The notes under the pieces: generated by a model
What the model was told of the DNA's origin: nothing
The model's input: only the letters and a program-made list of their open reading frames with translations
Databases searched by the model: none
Source: Thiobacillus sp.
Lineage (GTDB): Bacteria; Pseudomonadota; Gammaproteobacteria; Burkholderiales; Thiobacillaceae
Length of the DNA: 64,000 nucleotides
Direction: 5' to 3'
NCBI RefSeq assembly: GCF_018780105.1
Contig: NZ_JADMKC010000033.1
Span: 1-64,000 of the forward strand
Translations under genes and position numbers: made by a program
Shown here: piece after piece, positions 26,917 to 35,539 of the stretch
Layout: each line of letters begins with the position of its first letter
Position numbering within the stretch: position 1 is the stretch's first letter

Positions 26917-28092
26917 ATGACACACCCCACATACAATTTTAAAAAACTGATCCTCACGGGCGGTACCATGTTTGCCATGCTGGCGGTGCCGCTGGCTGTT
27001 AATACAGTGACCGGGTTGGATCTGGGCGTAATTTCGGATGCCCAAGCCGCCGAGGAGGGTGGCGCATCCAAAAAAGGCAGCGCCACCAAGGGCGGCACCA
27101 AGAAAGGTTCTGCCAACAAGGGCGGCCAGGGCAAGGGCGGTTCTAGCAACAAAATTTTCCGTGCACCGGTTGACACGGCCGAAGACAGCGACCGTCCGGC
27201 CTGGGCGGGCGTGAAGGGCGGCAAAGCGGGCGGCGGCGGCAAGCCGGGCGGCGCAGGCACCAAGAAGGGTGATCTGTTTGGCGATATGGTCATCCTGCTG
27301 CGCGACAGCAACGGTGTACCCATCCTGACCGCCGACGGTCTGGTGCAGGTGATCGCGTATTACTACCCGGAAGGCAGCACCACGCTGGTTCCGCTGAAGG
27401 ACTCCGCCGGCAATCTGGTGGTGATTCCCTACAACGCGGAAGGTGACTTGTTGCCGACGGTTACCCTTGACGGCAAGACCTATGATGTCGTCGGCGCCGA
27501 GGTCGATCTGGGTCGTCTGAGCGTGGCGCGCGCACCGGAAAAAGTGCTGCAGCATTCGCTGGACGAAGCGCTGAGCAAGCTCACCGCCACCGGTGTCGTG
27601 ATTGGCTTGGACGCGGCCGGTCGCCTGACGGTGAATGGCGTGGCCATCGACTCGCCGCTGGAAAATCTGGCGTTGTACGATGCGTATATGACCGGGACAC
27701 TTCCGTCGACCCTGACGCTGCCGACCGGGTTCACCCCCGCTTCGCTGCTGGCCGCCGCTGCCGACAAGACCGGCGACATCAAGATTGACACCGTGGTCTA
27801 CATGAACTCCATCCTGGGGATCAACAATCTGGCCTCGGGTACTTACTACAACTTCGACACCTACAACTATGATCGCTACACCACCTGGAAGAATGCGACC
27901 GCAACCGTGCTGGTGCTGAAGGATGGCGTGTATGTGCCGACCGTGGTGAACCTGTACGAGACGCTGTTCAACAGCACCAACTGGATCGACCCGACGCCCA
28001 CCGTCGGCGATGCCGGCGCCGATGACTTCGCGGCTGCTGCAGACGACTACCTGACCGTGATCCAGTTCATTCACGACAACGAAGTTCGTTAA
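26917..28092 (+). CDS. Large exported protein of unknown function, Lys/Gly-rich N-terminus
   Basis: The 391-residue product has a long signal peptide (hydrophobic to about residue 45, ending DAQAAEE). A low-complexity Lys/Gly/Ser region (about 46-120, units such as KGG and KKGS) follows, then a globular part starting GDLFGDMVILLRDSNGVPIL, rich in beta-type sequence and ending VIQFIHDNEVR. No Cys occurs in the mature part. I do not recognise a characterised family. The ATG at 26917 is chosen because an AAAGAG site and the signal peptide follow from it. Its FNR-type promoter and its place after the triple barrel suggest a periplasmic or surface substrate made under low oxygen. Confidence 0.75.
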   Translation: MTHPTYNFKKLILTGGTMFAMLAVPLAVNTVTGLDLGVISDAQAAEEGGASKKGSATKGGTKKGSANKGGQGKGGSSNKIFRAPVDTAEDSDRPAWAGVKGGKAGGGGKPGGAGTKKGDLFGDMVILLRDSNGVPILTADGLVQVIAYYYPEGSTTLVPLKDSAGNLVVIPYNAEGDLLPTVTLDGKTYDVVGAEVDLGRLSVARAPEKVLQHSLDEALSKLTATGVVIGLDAAGRLTVNGVAIDSPLENLALYDAYMTGTLPSTLTLPTGFTPASLLAAAADKTGDIKIDTVVYMNSILGINNLASGTYYNFDTYNYDRYTTWKNATATVLVLKDGVYVPTVVNLYETLFNSTNWIDPTPTVGDAGADDFAAAADDYLTVIQFIHDNEVR

Positions 28093-28097
28093 TCGGC

Positions 28098-28123
28098 TCA
28101 CCGGGCGGCTGGCCGCCCGGTGA
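28098..28123 (+). terminator. Intergenic hairpin, possible attenuator
   Basis: TCACCGGGCGG and CCGCCCGGTGA form an 11-bp perfect stem around CTGG, directly after the 391-residue gene and 27 bases before the next start. There is no T-run, so it may limit 3' decay or read-through rather than fully terminate. Confidence 0.55.
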
Positions 28124-28149
28124 AGTGCACTTAACAGGAGTTATTCAAG

Positions 28150-28482
28150 ATGCAGGCTTACAGCAAATGGGCAGCGGTTCTGTTGCTGACCGCAGGTCTG
28201 GCAGTGGGTAGCGCAGGCAGTTTTGCGGCCGATAGCCATTCGGACGGCGGCCATTCCTCCGGTCACTCGGGCGGCAAGGGCAAGGGTCCGAAGTACATGG
28301 GTGGCGACCGTGGCACGAGCCACAGCAGCAGTTCGCACAAGGGTGGCAGTCAACACCATGACAGCTCGGAAGGCGGCAGCAAGTCGGTGGAAGACAAGGT
28401 TTTTCACGGCAAGTCGGGGGGCAGCAAATCTGGCGGCCACGAAACCGGCGGCGAAGATGGCGGAACCGAGCACACTCACTAA
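28150..28482 (+). CDS. Exported Gly/Ser/His-rich protein
   Basis: The 110-residue protein has a Sec signal peptide (WAAVLLLTAGLAVGSAGSFA). The mature chain is mostly Gly, Ser, His and Lys (GGHSSGHSGGKGKGPKYMGG, SHSSSSHKGG) with a short conserved-looking core, SKSVEDKVFHGKSG. About a dozen His residues suggest metal binding or a disordered surface role. Its Lys/Gly/Ser-rich character echoes the N-terminal region of the preceding 391-residue protein, so the two may share a partner or cell location. Function unknown. Confidence 0.75.
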   Translation: MQAYSKWAAVLLLTAGLAVGSAGSFAADSHSDGGHSSGHSGGKGKGPKYMGGDRGTSHSSSSHKGGSQHHDSSEGGSKSVEDKVFHGKSGGSKSGGHETGGEDGGTEHTH

Positions 28483-28497
28483 CGCAGGCACGATGCA

Positions 28498-28536
28498 AAG
28501 CAAATGGGGCACACGATTCGTGTGCCCCATTTGCTT
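28498..28536 (+). terminator. Strong hairpin terminator
   Basis: Perfect 18-bp arms starting AAGCAAATGGGG close over a three-base ATT loop, 15 bases after the stop codon. The stem starts with A/T pairs (AAGCAAA ... TTTGCTT), giving a short U-tract in both directions. Confidence 0.8.
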
Positions 28537-28707
28537 GTGGGCGCCGGGCTTTTCTGGCCATTGAAACACACTGACACAAACTGAAACGGGCAAGTAACGC
28601 CGTAGAAAGATCCCTTGCTTACGATGCCCTCCATCAGCTGACGCGAACGTTCAACACGCGATCGCAGCACGCTGAATGACATGTTCAACTTTTATGGGAA
28701 TACCGTT

Positions 28708-28878
28708 ATGAAAAACATTCTTCAGGTTGCAGTGCTCACCTCTTTCCTCGCATCGTTCTCGGCTTTCGCCCATCACCCCGCCGAAGATATCGTCGATGAA
28801 GACATCTATGAAATGATCGATGAGAATGTGGCCGACACGCCGCACGCCGATCTGGATTTCACCAGCATGGGGCTGTAA
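28708..28878 (+). CDS. Small exported protein, acidic, unknown function
   Basis: The 56-residue product has a signal peptide (ILQVAVLTSFLASFSAFA). The mature part is an acidic peptide of about 36 residues (DIVDEDIYEMIDENVADTPHA) with two adjacent His at its start. The compact acidic motif looks conserved rather than random. It follows the FNR-linked exported genes behind a terminator and has its own downstream terminator, so it is a separate transcript. Function unknown. Confidence 0.7.
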   Translation: MKNILQVAVLTSFLASFSAFAHHPAEDIVDEDIYEMIDENVADTPHADLDFTSMGL

Positions 28879-28932
28879 TCGCACAACGGATTGATCCGGG
28901 CAAATACGCCCGGTCATTCCCGTGAACGAACA

Positions 28933-28975
28933 AGGCCGGCTTGCTGACGGGGAAACTTCGCCAGCAAGCCGGCCT
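28933..28975 (+). terminator. Hairpin terminator after the small exported gene
   Basis: AGGCCGGCTTGCTG and CAGCAAGCCGGCCT form a 14-bp perfect stem with a 15-base loop, followed by GCATTTTG. It lies between the small gene and the convergent lipoprotein gene and may serve both. Confidence 0.75.
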
Positions 28976-29015
28976 GCATTTTGTCCCGAGCCAGTGCGGT
29001 TTGACCGTGCATGGT

Positions 29016-30275
29016 TTAACGCCGCGCCGTGACCGTCCCACCGCCGTCCGTTTCCAGGATCAATGCGCCGTCCGCGCCGAACCGGAAACGCCGCACCTGA
29101 CTCAGCAACTGCATAAACCGGCTTTCCTGCTGCATCAATGTCGGCACGCAGGCCATCAGGGTCATCGCGGTTTTCGACGACATACTCAGGCCTTCGCCGC
29201 TCAGGTGGTAGCTACCGCTGTAGCGATTGCACGAAGCGCTGCCGGCCAGCTGGCCATCCGCGTCGAAGTTGAGCGTGGCGCGCGAGCCGTCGACCATGCC
29301 GGCGCCGCCGATGTCTTCGACCACCCACTCGCCGCCCTGCAGCAGGCTGGCCGGATCGCCGCCGCACCCGCGCAGGGTGCGGCCGTCCAGCACCACGCTG
29401 ACCGTATCCGGGCGCGGCAGGCCGCTCATGCTGTCGACACACAAACGGGGCGAGACCGTCACCTGCAGGTTCGGCGCCACGGCATAGCGCCGCACGCTGG
29501 CGATGGATTCGGCAACCGGCGTTGGCGACTCGATGCGGGTTTTGCCATCGGCCGTGGTAAACAGCGTGCGCACGCCCATTTCGAGTTGCCAGCCCGGTTC
29601 GTTGCCGCCGGCACGGAAGGCCACGGTGGCGGTATCGGCGCGCACGCATTCGGAATAGGCGTGGCCGCGGATTGTCAGGCGGGCGCGTTCGCCCTTGGAC
29701 CAGAACAGCGTCGTCGGGTCGTCGACCGTCACGTAGCGCGCGCCCGACGCCGTCTCTGCCTGCAGCAGGTGGTATTGCGCGTCGCCCAGCTGCAACCGCA
29801 GCTTGTCGCCAAACTGCTCGGTCTGGATCAACTGGTCGCCGCAGCGCCATGAAAACATCTGTGGCGCCTCGCCCTGCACGGCCAGCAGCGTGAGCGTGCC
29901 GAGATCGACCGCAGCCTGCTGCGGATCGATGGGCGCCGCCGCGCTCAGCCACTTCACCTCGCCGTCCTGCTCGATCGACCCGCGCACGCTGTAGGTTTTG
30001 CCGGCAACCAAAGCGGGCCGGCTGGCCGACAGCGCGAACGGAATCGGCACCTGCCTGCCAGCCAGCACCCTCCGCTGGACGGCAATCGGCGCGCTCGCAC
30101 CGGCTTCGCGCAACTCGACCACCGCGACGCTGTCGGGCGGCAGAGCGATCCGCTCGCGGTACGCCAGCGCGCCCGTGATCGGCAGCTCCGATGGCTTCAG
30201 CGCCGATTCTCCCGCACACCCGGCCAATACGCCGACAGACACCATTGCCCAAATTGCAGCACGCAGCATTCCCAT
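29016..30275 (-). CDS. Multidomain envelope lipoprotein (YscW-like, MliC-like, META)
   Basis: The 419-residue protein has a lipobox (GVLAGC, Cys near residue 20). An N-terminal YbaY/YscW-type domain (ITGALAYRERIALPPDSVAVVEL) comes first, then a MliC-like lysozyme-inhibitor domain (FSWRCGDQLIQT ... ECVRA), a COG3650-like NEPGW segment, and a C-terminal META domain (WVVEDIGGAGMVDGSRATL ... CNRYSGSY). The set matches envelope-stress lipoproteins, and inhibition of host or competitor lysozyme is plausible from MliC. GGGAG stands just before the ATG. It converges with the small exported gene and is followed upstream by a MITE-like element. Confidence 0.85.
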   Translation of the reverse strand: MGMLRAAIWAMVSVGVLAGCAGESALKPSELPITGALAYRERIALPPDSVAVVELREAGASAPIAVQRRVLAGRQVPIPFALSASRPALVAGKTYSVRGSIEQDGEVKWLSAAAPIDPQQAAVDLGTLTLLAVQGEAPQMFSWRCGDQLIQTEQFGDKLRLQLGDAQYHLLQAETASGARYVTVDDPTTLFWSKGERARLTIRGHAYSECVRADTATVAFRAGGNEPGWQLEMGVRTLFTTADGKTRIESPTPVAESIASVRRYAVAPNLQVTVSPRLCVDSMSGLPRPDTVSVVLDGRTLRGCGGDPASLLQGGEWVVEDIGGAGMVDGSRATLNFDADGQLAGSASCNRYSGSYHLSGEGLSMSSKTAMTLMACVPTLMQQESRFMQLLSQVRRFRFGADGALILETDGGGTVTARR

Positions 30276-30305
30276 TTTCTCCCGGTAAAAACTCAGAGGG
30301 CTCTA

Positions 30306-30567
30306 GGGCCTGTTCACACTAATTTCACACCTGCGGCGAGGCCGATTCAAGATGCAGCCCGCGAAGCAGTCCGCTTGCTGTGCGGGCACAGCAAGCGGAC
30401 TGCGACAAAGAGATGCGCTTGAATCGGCCCGCCCCTTCGGGTTGCCGCGAGAAAGCGCGTCTGCGGCGTTGCGTCCCTTGGCAAGGGATGGCCCTTGCCA
30501 AGGGACGCGCCTTGCATCCATCGCTTTCTCGCGGCAACGCAGGTGCGAAATTAGTGTGAACAGGCCC
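30306..30567. mobile_element. MITE-like element with 30-bp terminal inverted repeats
   Basis: The 30-bp ends at 30306-30335 (starting GGGCCTGTTCACACTAATTT) and 30538-30567 are inverted copies with one mismatch. The 262-bp body encodes no protein. It is built from nested palindromes: a GCAGTCCGCTTGCTGTGC arm with its complement, CCTTGGCAAGG-type arms, and GTTGCCGCGAGAAAGCG with its complement near the ends. This is the structure of a non-autonomous transposable element. A clean target duplication was not found. It sits five bases after the queD stop. Confidence 0.8.
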
Positions 30568-30572
30568 CTGCT

Positions 30573-30929
30573 TCAATCCCCGCGATAGACGCAACCGCTA
30601 TCGTGGGTCTCCATCACCTTGATCTGCGACAGGCCCGGCAGTTCGGGCTTGATCCGCCGCCACAGCCACAGCGCCAGATTCTCGCTGGTCGGGTTGTCCA
30701 GGCCGGCTATATCGTTGAGATAACGGTGATCGAGCGCCGCATGCACCGGCTGCCAAGCCGCCTCGATGTCGGCGAAATCGAGCACCCAGCCAAGCGTAGG
30801 ATCGACCTCGCCGCTGAGCGTGAGCTCGACCTCGAACGAATGGCCATGCAGGCGCGAACAGGGATGGGCTGCGGGCAAGGCCGGCAGGCGGCGCGCGCAT
30901 TGCAGGTGAAAGCGGCGAAAGATTTCCAT
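30573..30929 (-). CDS. queD: 6-carboxytetrahydropterin synthase QueD (PTPS family)
   Basis: The 118-residue protein has the PTPS/QueD fold motifs: a zinc site built from His in FHLQCARRL and from HGHSFEVEL, the catalytic Cys in HPCSRLHGH, DHRYLND and PTSENLALW. It makes 6-carboxytetrahydropterin from dihydroneopterin triphosphate in queuosine/7-deazaguanine synthesis. No other queuosine genes are nearby. The 3' end lies against the MITE-like element but appears complete. Confidence 0.9.
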   Translation of the reverse strand: MEIFRRFHLQCARRLPALPAAHPCSRLHGHSFEVELTLSGEVDPTLGWVLDFADIEAAWQPVHAALDHRYLNDIAGLDNPTSENLALWLWRRIKPELPGLSQIKVMETHDSGCVYRGD

Positions 30930-31054
30930 GCGCCATTCTCGCGCAAGTCTCCGGGGCTGGCTATGCGGCCGCGGCCGATTCGAGCCTGCGCCGCGCTATC
31001 GGCGCGCCGGCTCAACAGCTAAACTGCCGCCCATCCGGTTTGTCGTGAATAACC

Positions 31055-31492
31055 ATGCTGATTCAAGGTTTGTCGCTTGCTGCTTTCGTATTGCTCTGCC
31101 TCACCGCCTGCTCGCAAGACCGCGGCGCCACACTCAGTGCGCCCGACGCCTATGCACGCGCCGAGGCCGGCAGTCTCACCCTGATCGACGTGCGGCATGC
31201 CGACGAATGGCGACAGACCGGCGTGGCCAAGGGCGCGCTGCATATCGACATGACCGGCACGCAGGGTGAAGCAGGCTTCGTTCGCGAAGTGACGCGCAGC
31301 GTGGGCGGCAACCTGCGCACGCCGATTGGCCTGCTGAGCCTCGCCGGCAACCGCGCCGCCAATGCCCGCGATGCCCTGCGCGCAGCCGGCTTCACCGAGG
31401 TCTACGTCATCCCGGAAGGCATGCAGGGCAACGGCAACGGGCCGGGCTGGATTGAACGCGGTCTGCCGATGGAGCCGTGTCCGGACTGCTGA
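31055..31492 (+). CDS. Rhodanese-like lipoprotein without catalytic Cys
   Basis: The 145-residue protein has a lipobox-type signal (LLCLTAC, Cys19) and a rhodanese fold (LTLIDVRHADEW). In the active loop it reads IGLLSLAGNR: Ser95 replaces the nucleophilic Cys found in its neighbour (IGLICRTGNR). It therefore cannot act as a sulfurtransferase by the usual mechanism and may bind ligands or be decaying. It and the next gene are clearly a tandem duplication, alike along their whole length including a Cys pair at the C-terminus. Confidence 0.85.
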   Translation: MLIQGLSLAAFVLLCLTACSQDRGATLSAPDAYARAEAGSLTLIDVRHADEWRQTGVAKGALHIDMTGTQGEAGFVREVTRSVGGNLRTPIGLLSLAGNRAANARDALRAAGFTEVYVIPEGMQGNGNGPGWIERGLPMEPCPDC

Positions 31493-31541
31493 GGGCGCGA
31501 CGCCATCCAGACCCAAGAACATTTTTCAAGCTGGAGCTTTC

Positions 31542-31988
31542 ATGTTGATGCAACGCCTTACCCTCGTCACTGCGGCGGCCTTCATGCTGCTGTCGATCAA
31601 TGCCTGTTCGCAGGACAGCGGCCCCACCCTCGCCGCGCCGGATGCTTATGCCCAGGCGCAGGCCGGCAAGCTCACCCTGATCGATATCCGCCGCCCGGAC
31701 GAATGGAAACAGACCGGCGTGGCGAAGGACGCGCTGCAGATCAACATGGCGCATCCGCAAGGCGATGCCGGCTTCGTCGCGCAGGTGACGGCCGAAACCG
31801 GCGGCGACAAGAACGTGCCGATCGGCCTGATCTGCCGCACCGGCAACCGCACCACGCAGATGCAACGGGTGTTGACGGAGGCGGGTTTCACCCAGGTGTA
31901 CAACATCAAGGAAGGCATGGCCGGCAGCGGCGCTGGGCCGGGCTGGGTCGCGCGCGGCCTGCCGGTAGAGGCGTGCGAGCGCTGCTAA
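31542..31988 (+). CDS. Rhodanese-like lipoprotein, intact active site
   Basis: The 148-residue paralogue of the preceding gene has a lipoprotein signal (LLSINAC, Cys22) and an intact rhodanese loop CRTGNR with Cys98. It should lie in the periplasm and transfer sulfane sulfur, which fits a sulfur-oxidising lifestyle if the host is Thiobacillus-like. The start at 31542 has GGAG six bases upstream. It ends with a Cys pair (EACERC). Confidence 0.88.
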   Translation: MLMQRLTLVTAAAFMLLSINACSQDSGPTLAAPDAYAQAQAGKLTLIDIRRPDEWKQTGVAKDALQINMAHPQGDAGFVAQVTAETGGDKNVPIGLICRTGNRTTQMQRVLTEAGFTQVYNIKEGMAGSGAGPGWVARGLPVEACERC

Positions 31989-32394
31989 AAAAGACCCTGC
32001 CTCGGCAATGAACACAGGGGTCAAATTCAGGCCGTAAGATACGCCACTCCCACACGGCATCGTTGCTGTAATAAGCAATCTGAACCTGCACCCGGCAGGG
32101 CATCAATTCCCCCGCCTGAGCGGGTAGCACCCTCCGACTCGCCATCGTGCGTCAAGTCTGTCGCACCTGAGCACGCACTCAGGCGAGGGTGCGCGTCACC
32201 ATCAGCACACATCCTGAAATAAACCTGACATGTTGGCTCGCTAGGATGCACCTCGTACGAGTCGATTCAAGGTGGGCGCGCACGTTTACTGAGCGTACAC
32301 CGTATGGTGAAAAACCAGTTCATTTTGCGTTCATCGCGCTGCTCCCATCGAGCCTGTACACCCTTCCCTCTAATTCACATACAGGATTTCTGCT
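31989..32394. other. Gene-free stretch before the PhoX-family gene
   Basis: No credible gene was found in these 406 bases. A short motif near 32012 (GAACACAGGGGTCAAATTCA) resembles ends often left by transposase-associated repeats, but too little remains to assign. GCACCCTC near 32126 and GAGGGTGC near 32185 are inverted, giving a possible large hairpin. The promoter of the next gene presumably lies in the AT-richer last 80 bases. Confidence 0.4.
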
Positions 32395-33780
32395 ATGACA
32401 CTCAAGAAGCTTTCACTCGCAATCGGCCTGATGCTGGTAGGTTCGTCCGCTTTCGCCTCTGGAACGTCCTTCGAAGACTTCACCCCCATGACCGGCGACG
32501 TCGGTGCCGGCACGCTGCCTGAGGCCGCCCCCTACAAGCTGTCCTCGCCGCACTTCAGCCAGATGACCATCGTGGCCCGTGACCCGGCCCAGGCGACCCG
32601 TTTCGACAGCGGCAACTACGACATGCACACCGTCAACGAGAACGGCCCCGAAGCCGGCCGCTTCCTGTTCACCGTGTACGAAACCGACCAGGCTGGCATC
32701 CAGCGTACCGATCTGCGCACCATGCAGACCACCACCATCTGGTCGAGCCCGGCTGCAGCCCCCGCATTGAACAGCCACGTGGCCTTCGATGCTTCGCGCT
32801 GGACCCCGTGGGGCACGTTGCTCACAGCTGAAGAATCGTGGAGCGATCCGGCCGGCCCGACCAGCATGTACGGCCGCCTGTTCGAGGTGACCAACCCACT
32901 GGCTGACGCCGCCGATATCGTGATCAAGCACCGCGACATCCTGCCGCGCGTGTCGCACGAAGGCCTGGCGTTCGACAACAAGAACAACCTGTACTTCATT
33001 GACGAGCGCAACGACAGCCACATCTTCAAGTTCACCTCGGCCAATCCGCAAGCCGACAACGGCGACGATTTCTTCGCTGCCGGCCAGACCTTCGTGCTGC
33101 GCGTGGGCGACGGCACGGTTGAAGAAGCCACCGGTGCTGCCACCTGGATTCCGCTGACCGACGCCAATGGCGTTGCCCTGCCGGGCGCCGTGGTCGTCAC
33201 CGACCCCAACGGCCTGACTGCGATCGACGGCCGCGCCACTCCGAACCTGCCCGCTTTCCTCGGCACCAACTTCGACCGTCCTGAAGATCTGGAAATCAAG
33301 ACACTGAAGCATGGCAAGCAGATGCTGTTCGTCGCCACCACCACCAACCACAAGGTGTTCTCGATCGACCTGCGCAGCAACACGGTCAAACTGTTCGCCA
33401 GCCGCAACACGCTGGACATGGCCACCGGCGCCCCCGTCGGCACCCCGTTCACCAACCCGGACAACCTGGCGATCGACGCCGATGGCAACATCTATATCGT
33501 CGAAGATCAGGCGGGCGGAGTGGAAGACCTCTGGTTTGCCAAGGACGAGAACAACGACGGCGTGGCCGAAGCCGTTGGCAAGTGGGCCAGCCTGTCGACC
33601 GTCGGCGCGGAAAGCACCGGCCTGTACTTCGACCCCTTCAAGTCGAACACAGCCTACGTCAACGTGCAGCACCCCGATAGCGGCGTCGACCGCACCATCA
33701 TGATCACCACGCCGTGCCAGAAGACCAAGGGCGACGATGGCCATCACTACGGCCACGACAAAGGCCACGACAAGGACTGA
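32395..33780 (+). CDS. PhoX-family (DUF839) secreted protein
   Basis: The 461-residue product has a Sec-type signal peptide (LSLAIGLMLVGSSAFA). The PhoX/DUF839 signatures follow: TPWGTLLTAEE, HEGLAFD, DRPEDLEIK, NPDNLAID and a closing AESTGLYFDP. PhoX enzymes are calcium/iron-dependent phosphomonoesterases of the periplasm or surface. They usually carry Tat signals, so the Sec-like signal here is a difference. The C-terminus is His/Asp/Lys-rich (HHYGHDKGHDKD) and may bind metal. Phosphatase activity is inferred from family. Confidence 0.82.
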   Translation: MTLKKLSLAIGLMLVGSSAFASGTSFEDFTPMTGDVGAGTLPEAAPYKLSSPHFSQMTIVARDPAQATRFDSGNYDMHTVNENGPEAGRFLFTVYETDQAGIQRTDLRTMQTTTIWSSPAAAPALNSHVAFDASRWTPWGTLLTAEESWSDPAGPTSMYGRLFEVTNPLADAADIVIKHRDILPRVSHEGLAFDNKNNLYFIDERNDSHIFKFTSANPQADNGDDFFAAGQTFVLRVGDGTVEEATGAATWIPLTDANGVALPGAVVVTDPNGLTAIDGRATPNLPAFLGTNFDRPEDLEIKTLKHGKQMLFVATTTNHKVFSIDLRSNTVKLFASRNTLDMATGAPVGTPFTNPDNLAIDADGNIYIVEDQAGGVEDLWFAKDENNDGVAEAVGKWASLSTVGAESTGLYFDPFKSNTAYVNVQHPDSGVDRTIMITTPCQKTKGDDGHHYGHDKGHDKD

Positions 33781-33840
33781 AACCTGATCTGATCCTGCTG
33801 TTCCGTTCGCCGTAGCCAGACCTGGCGGCGGATAAAACAA

Positions 33841-33872
33841 AGCCCCGCACGCGCACGCGTGCGGGGCTTTTT
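33841..33872 (+). terminator. Rho-independent terminator after the PhoX-family gene
   Basis: AGCCCCGCACGC and GCGTGCGGGGCT form a 12-bp stem with a four-base loop, followed by a run of T. It separates this gene from the ATP-grasp cluster; the rest of the gap to 34087 holds only an AT-rich promoter-like stretch. Confidence 0.92.
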
Positions 33873-34087
33873 CAATGGGGCATTGTGTTGGCATACCCGC
33901 CTCAAAAAGAGGCCCCATTCGCCCCACACCGGTGCGCGGTGCGCTGGATACCCCCCAACAGCGCCAACATCACATTGATTAAAAACAGCTTTCCAAGCTG
34001 GCACAGAGGCTGCTATTCAATAAATTAGGATCAATACAAGTACGCGACCATTTCAAATAATAAAGGTGCGCGAAGATCGGAGACCGG

Positions 34088-35539
34088 ATGATGAAGATTG
34101 ATTGCGGAACGTATCCGCTGACAGGCGGGTTCGACGAATTGCTGGAGGCGGCGGGCAAGCCGCGCCCCAGCGCCGAGGGTCTGTGCGACTATTTTGCCGG
34201 GCTGCCGGCCGATGAACTGGAGGCGCGCCACCGTGCGGTGGACGCCGCGATCATGGCCGCAGGCATCACCTTCACGGTGTATTCCGAGGCCGGCAATATC
34301 GACCGCGCATGGCCGTTCGACGTGGTGCCGCGCATCATCGAAAAATCCGAGTGGGACGGCATCGAGGCCGGCCTCAAGCAGCGCCTGAAGGCGCTCAACC
34401 TGTTCATCGACGACATCTACCACGAACAGAAGATCATCCAGGACGGCGTGTTCCCCGCCGAGGTGCTGGCCGATTCGAAAAACTTCCGCCAGGCCTGCGT
34501 CGGCGCCAATCCGCCGTTCGGGGTGTGGGCGCACATCTGCGGCACCGACCTCGTGCGCGACGGCGACGGAACCTTCTACGTGCTGGAGGACAACCTGCGC
34601 GTGCCTTCGGGCGTTTCGTACATGCTGGAAAACCGCCAGCTGATGAAGCGCCTGTTCCCCGAGCTGTTCGCGCGCTACGACGTGCTGCCGGTCGACAGCT
34701 ACACCGCGCAGCTGTACGACATGCTGGCCGCACTGTCGCCGCGCTCGGGCGATCGCCCGGAAATCGCCGTGCTTACCCCGGGCGTCTACAACTCGGCGTA
34801 TTTCGAGCATTCGTATCTGGCGCAGCAGATGGGCGCGTACCTGGTCGAAGGCTCCGACCTGGTCGTGCTCGACGACGACTGCGTCTACATGAAAACCATC
34901 GAGGGCCTGACCCGGCTCGACGTCATCTACCGTCGGGTCGACGACGATTTCATCGACCCCGAAGTCTTCCGCGCCGACTCCACCCTCGGCGTGCCCGGCC
35001 TGATGCGCGCCTGGAAAGCCGGCAAGGTCGGCATCGCCAACGCGCCCGGTTCCGGGGTCGCCGACGACAAGGTGGTCTACGCCTACGTGCCGCAGATGAT
35101 CGAGTATTACCTCGGCGAAAAAGCCATCCTGCCCAACGTGCCGAGCTACCTGTGCATGCACCAGGAGGACTGCGACTATGTGCTGGCCAACCTGGACAAG
35201 CTGGTGGTGAAACCGGCCAACGAATCCGGCGGCTACGGCATGCTGATCGGACCGAAATCGACCGCGGAAGAGCAGGCGACCTTCGCCCGGCTGATCCGGG
35301 AAAACCCGCGCAACTACATGGCGCAGCCCACGCTGTCGCTGTCCACCGTGCCGACGCTGTGCGACGGCGCCATCGAGCCGCGCCATGTCGATCTGCGGCC
35401 GTTCATCCTGCAATCGAAGGACATCAACGTCACCCGCGGTGGCCTCACGCGCGTGGCCTTGCGACGCGGGTCGCTGGTGGTGAACTCATCGCAGGGCGGC
35501 GGTAGCAAGGACACATGGATTGTGCAGGGGGTGATCTGA
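34088..35539 (+). CDS. Circularly permuted ATP-grasp type 2 protein
   Basis: The 483-residue protein matches circularly permuted ATP-grasp proteins that are regularly paired with alpha-E proteins. Visible signatures include VYSEAGNIDRAWPFDVVPRI, GVWAHICGTDLVRDGDG, VLEDNLRVPSGVSYMLENR, KPANESGGYGMLIGP and a final SSQGGGSKDTWI. These enzymes are predicted peptide ligases, joining amino acids to a peptide or protein with ATP. A GGAG site precedes the ATG. Its TGA overlaps the ATG of the alpha-E gene, so the two are coupled. The substrate is unknown. Confidence 0.9.
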   Translation: MMKIDCGTYPLTGGFDELLEAAGKPRPSAEGLCDYFAGLPADELEARHRAVDAAIMAAGITFTVYSEAGNIDRAWPFDVVPRIIEKSEWDGIEAGLKQRLKALNLFIDDIYHEQKIIQDGVFPAEVLADSKNFRQACVGANPPFGVWAHICGTDLVRDGDGTFYVLEDNLRVPSGVSYMLENRQLMKRLFPELFARYDVLPVDSYTAQLYDMLAALSPRSGDRPEIAVLTPGVYNSAYFEHSYLAQQMGAYLVEGSDLVVLDDDCVYMKTIEGLTRLDVIYRRVDDDFIDPEVFRADSTLGVPGLMRAWKAGKVGIANAPGSGVADDKVVYAYVPQMIEYYLGEKAILPNVPSYLCMHQEDCDYVLANLDKLVVKPANESGGYGMLIGPKSTAEEQATFARLIRENPRNYMAQPTLSLSTVPTLCDGAIEPRHVDLRPFILQSKDINVTRGGLTRVALRRGSLVVNSSQGGGSKDTWIVQGVI

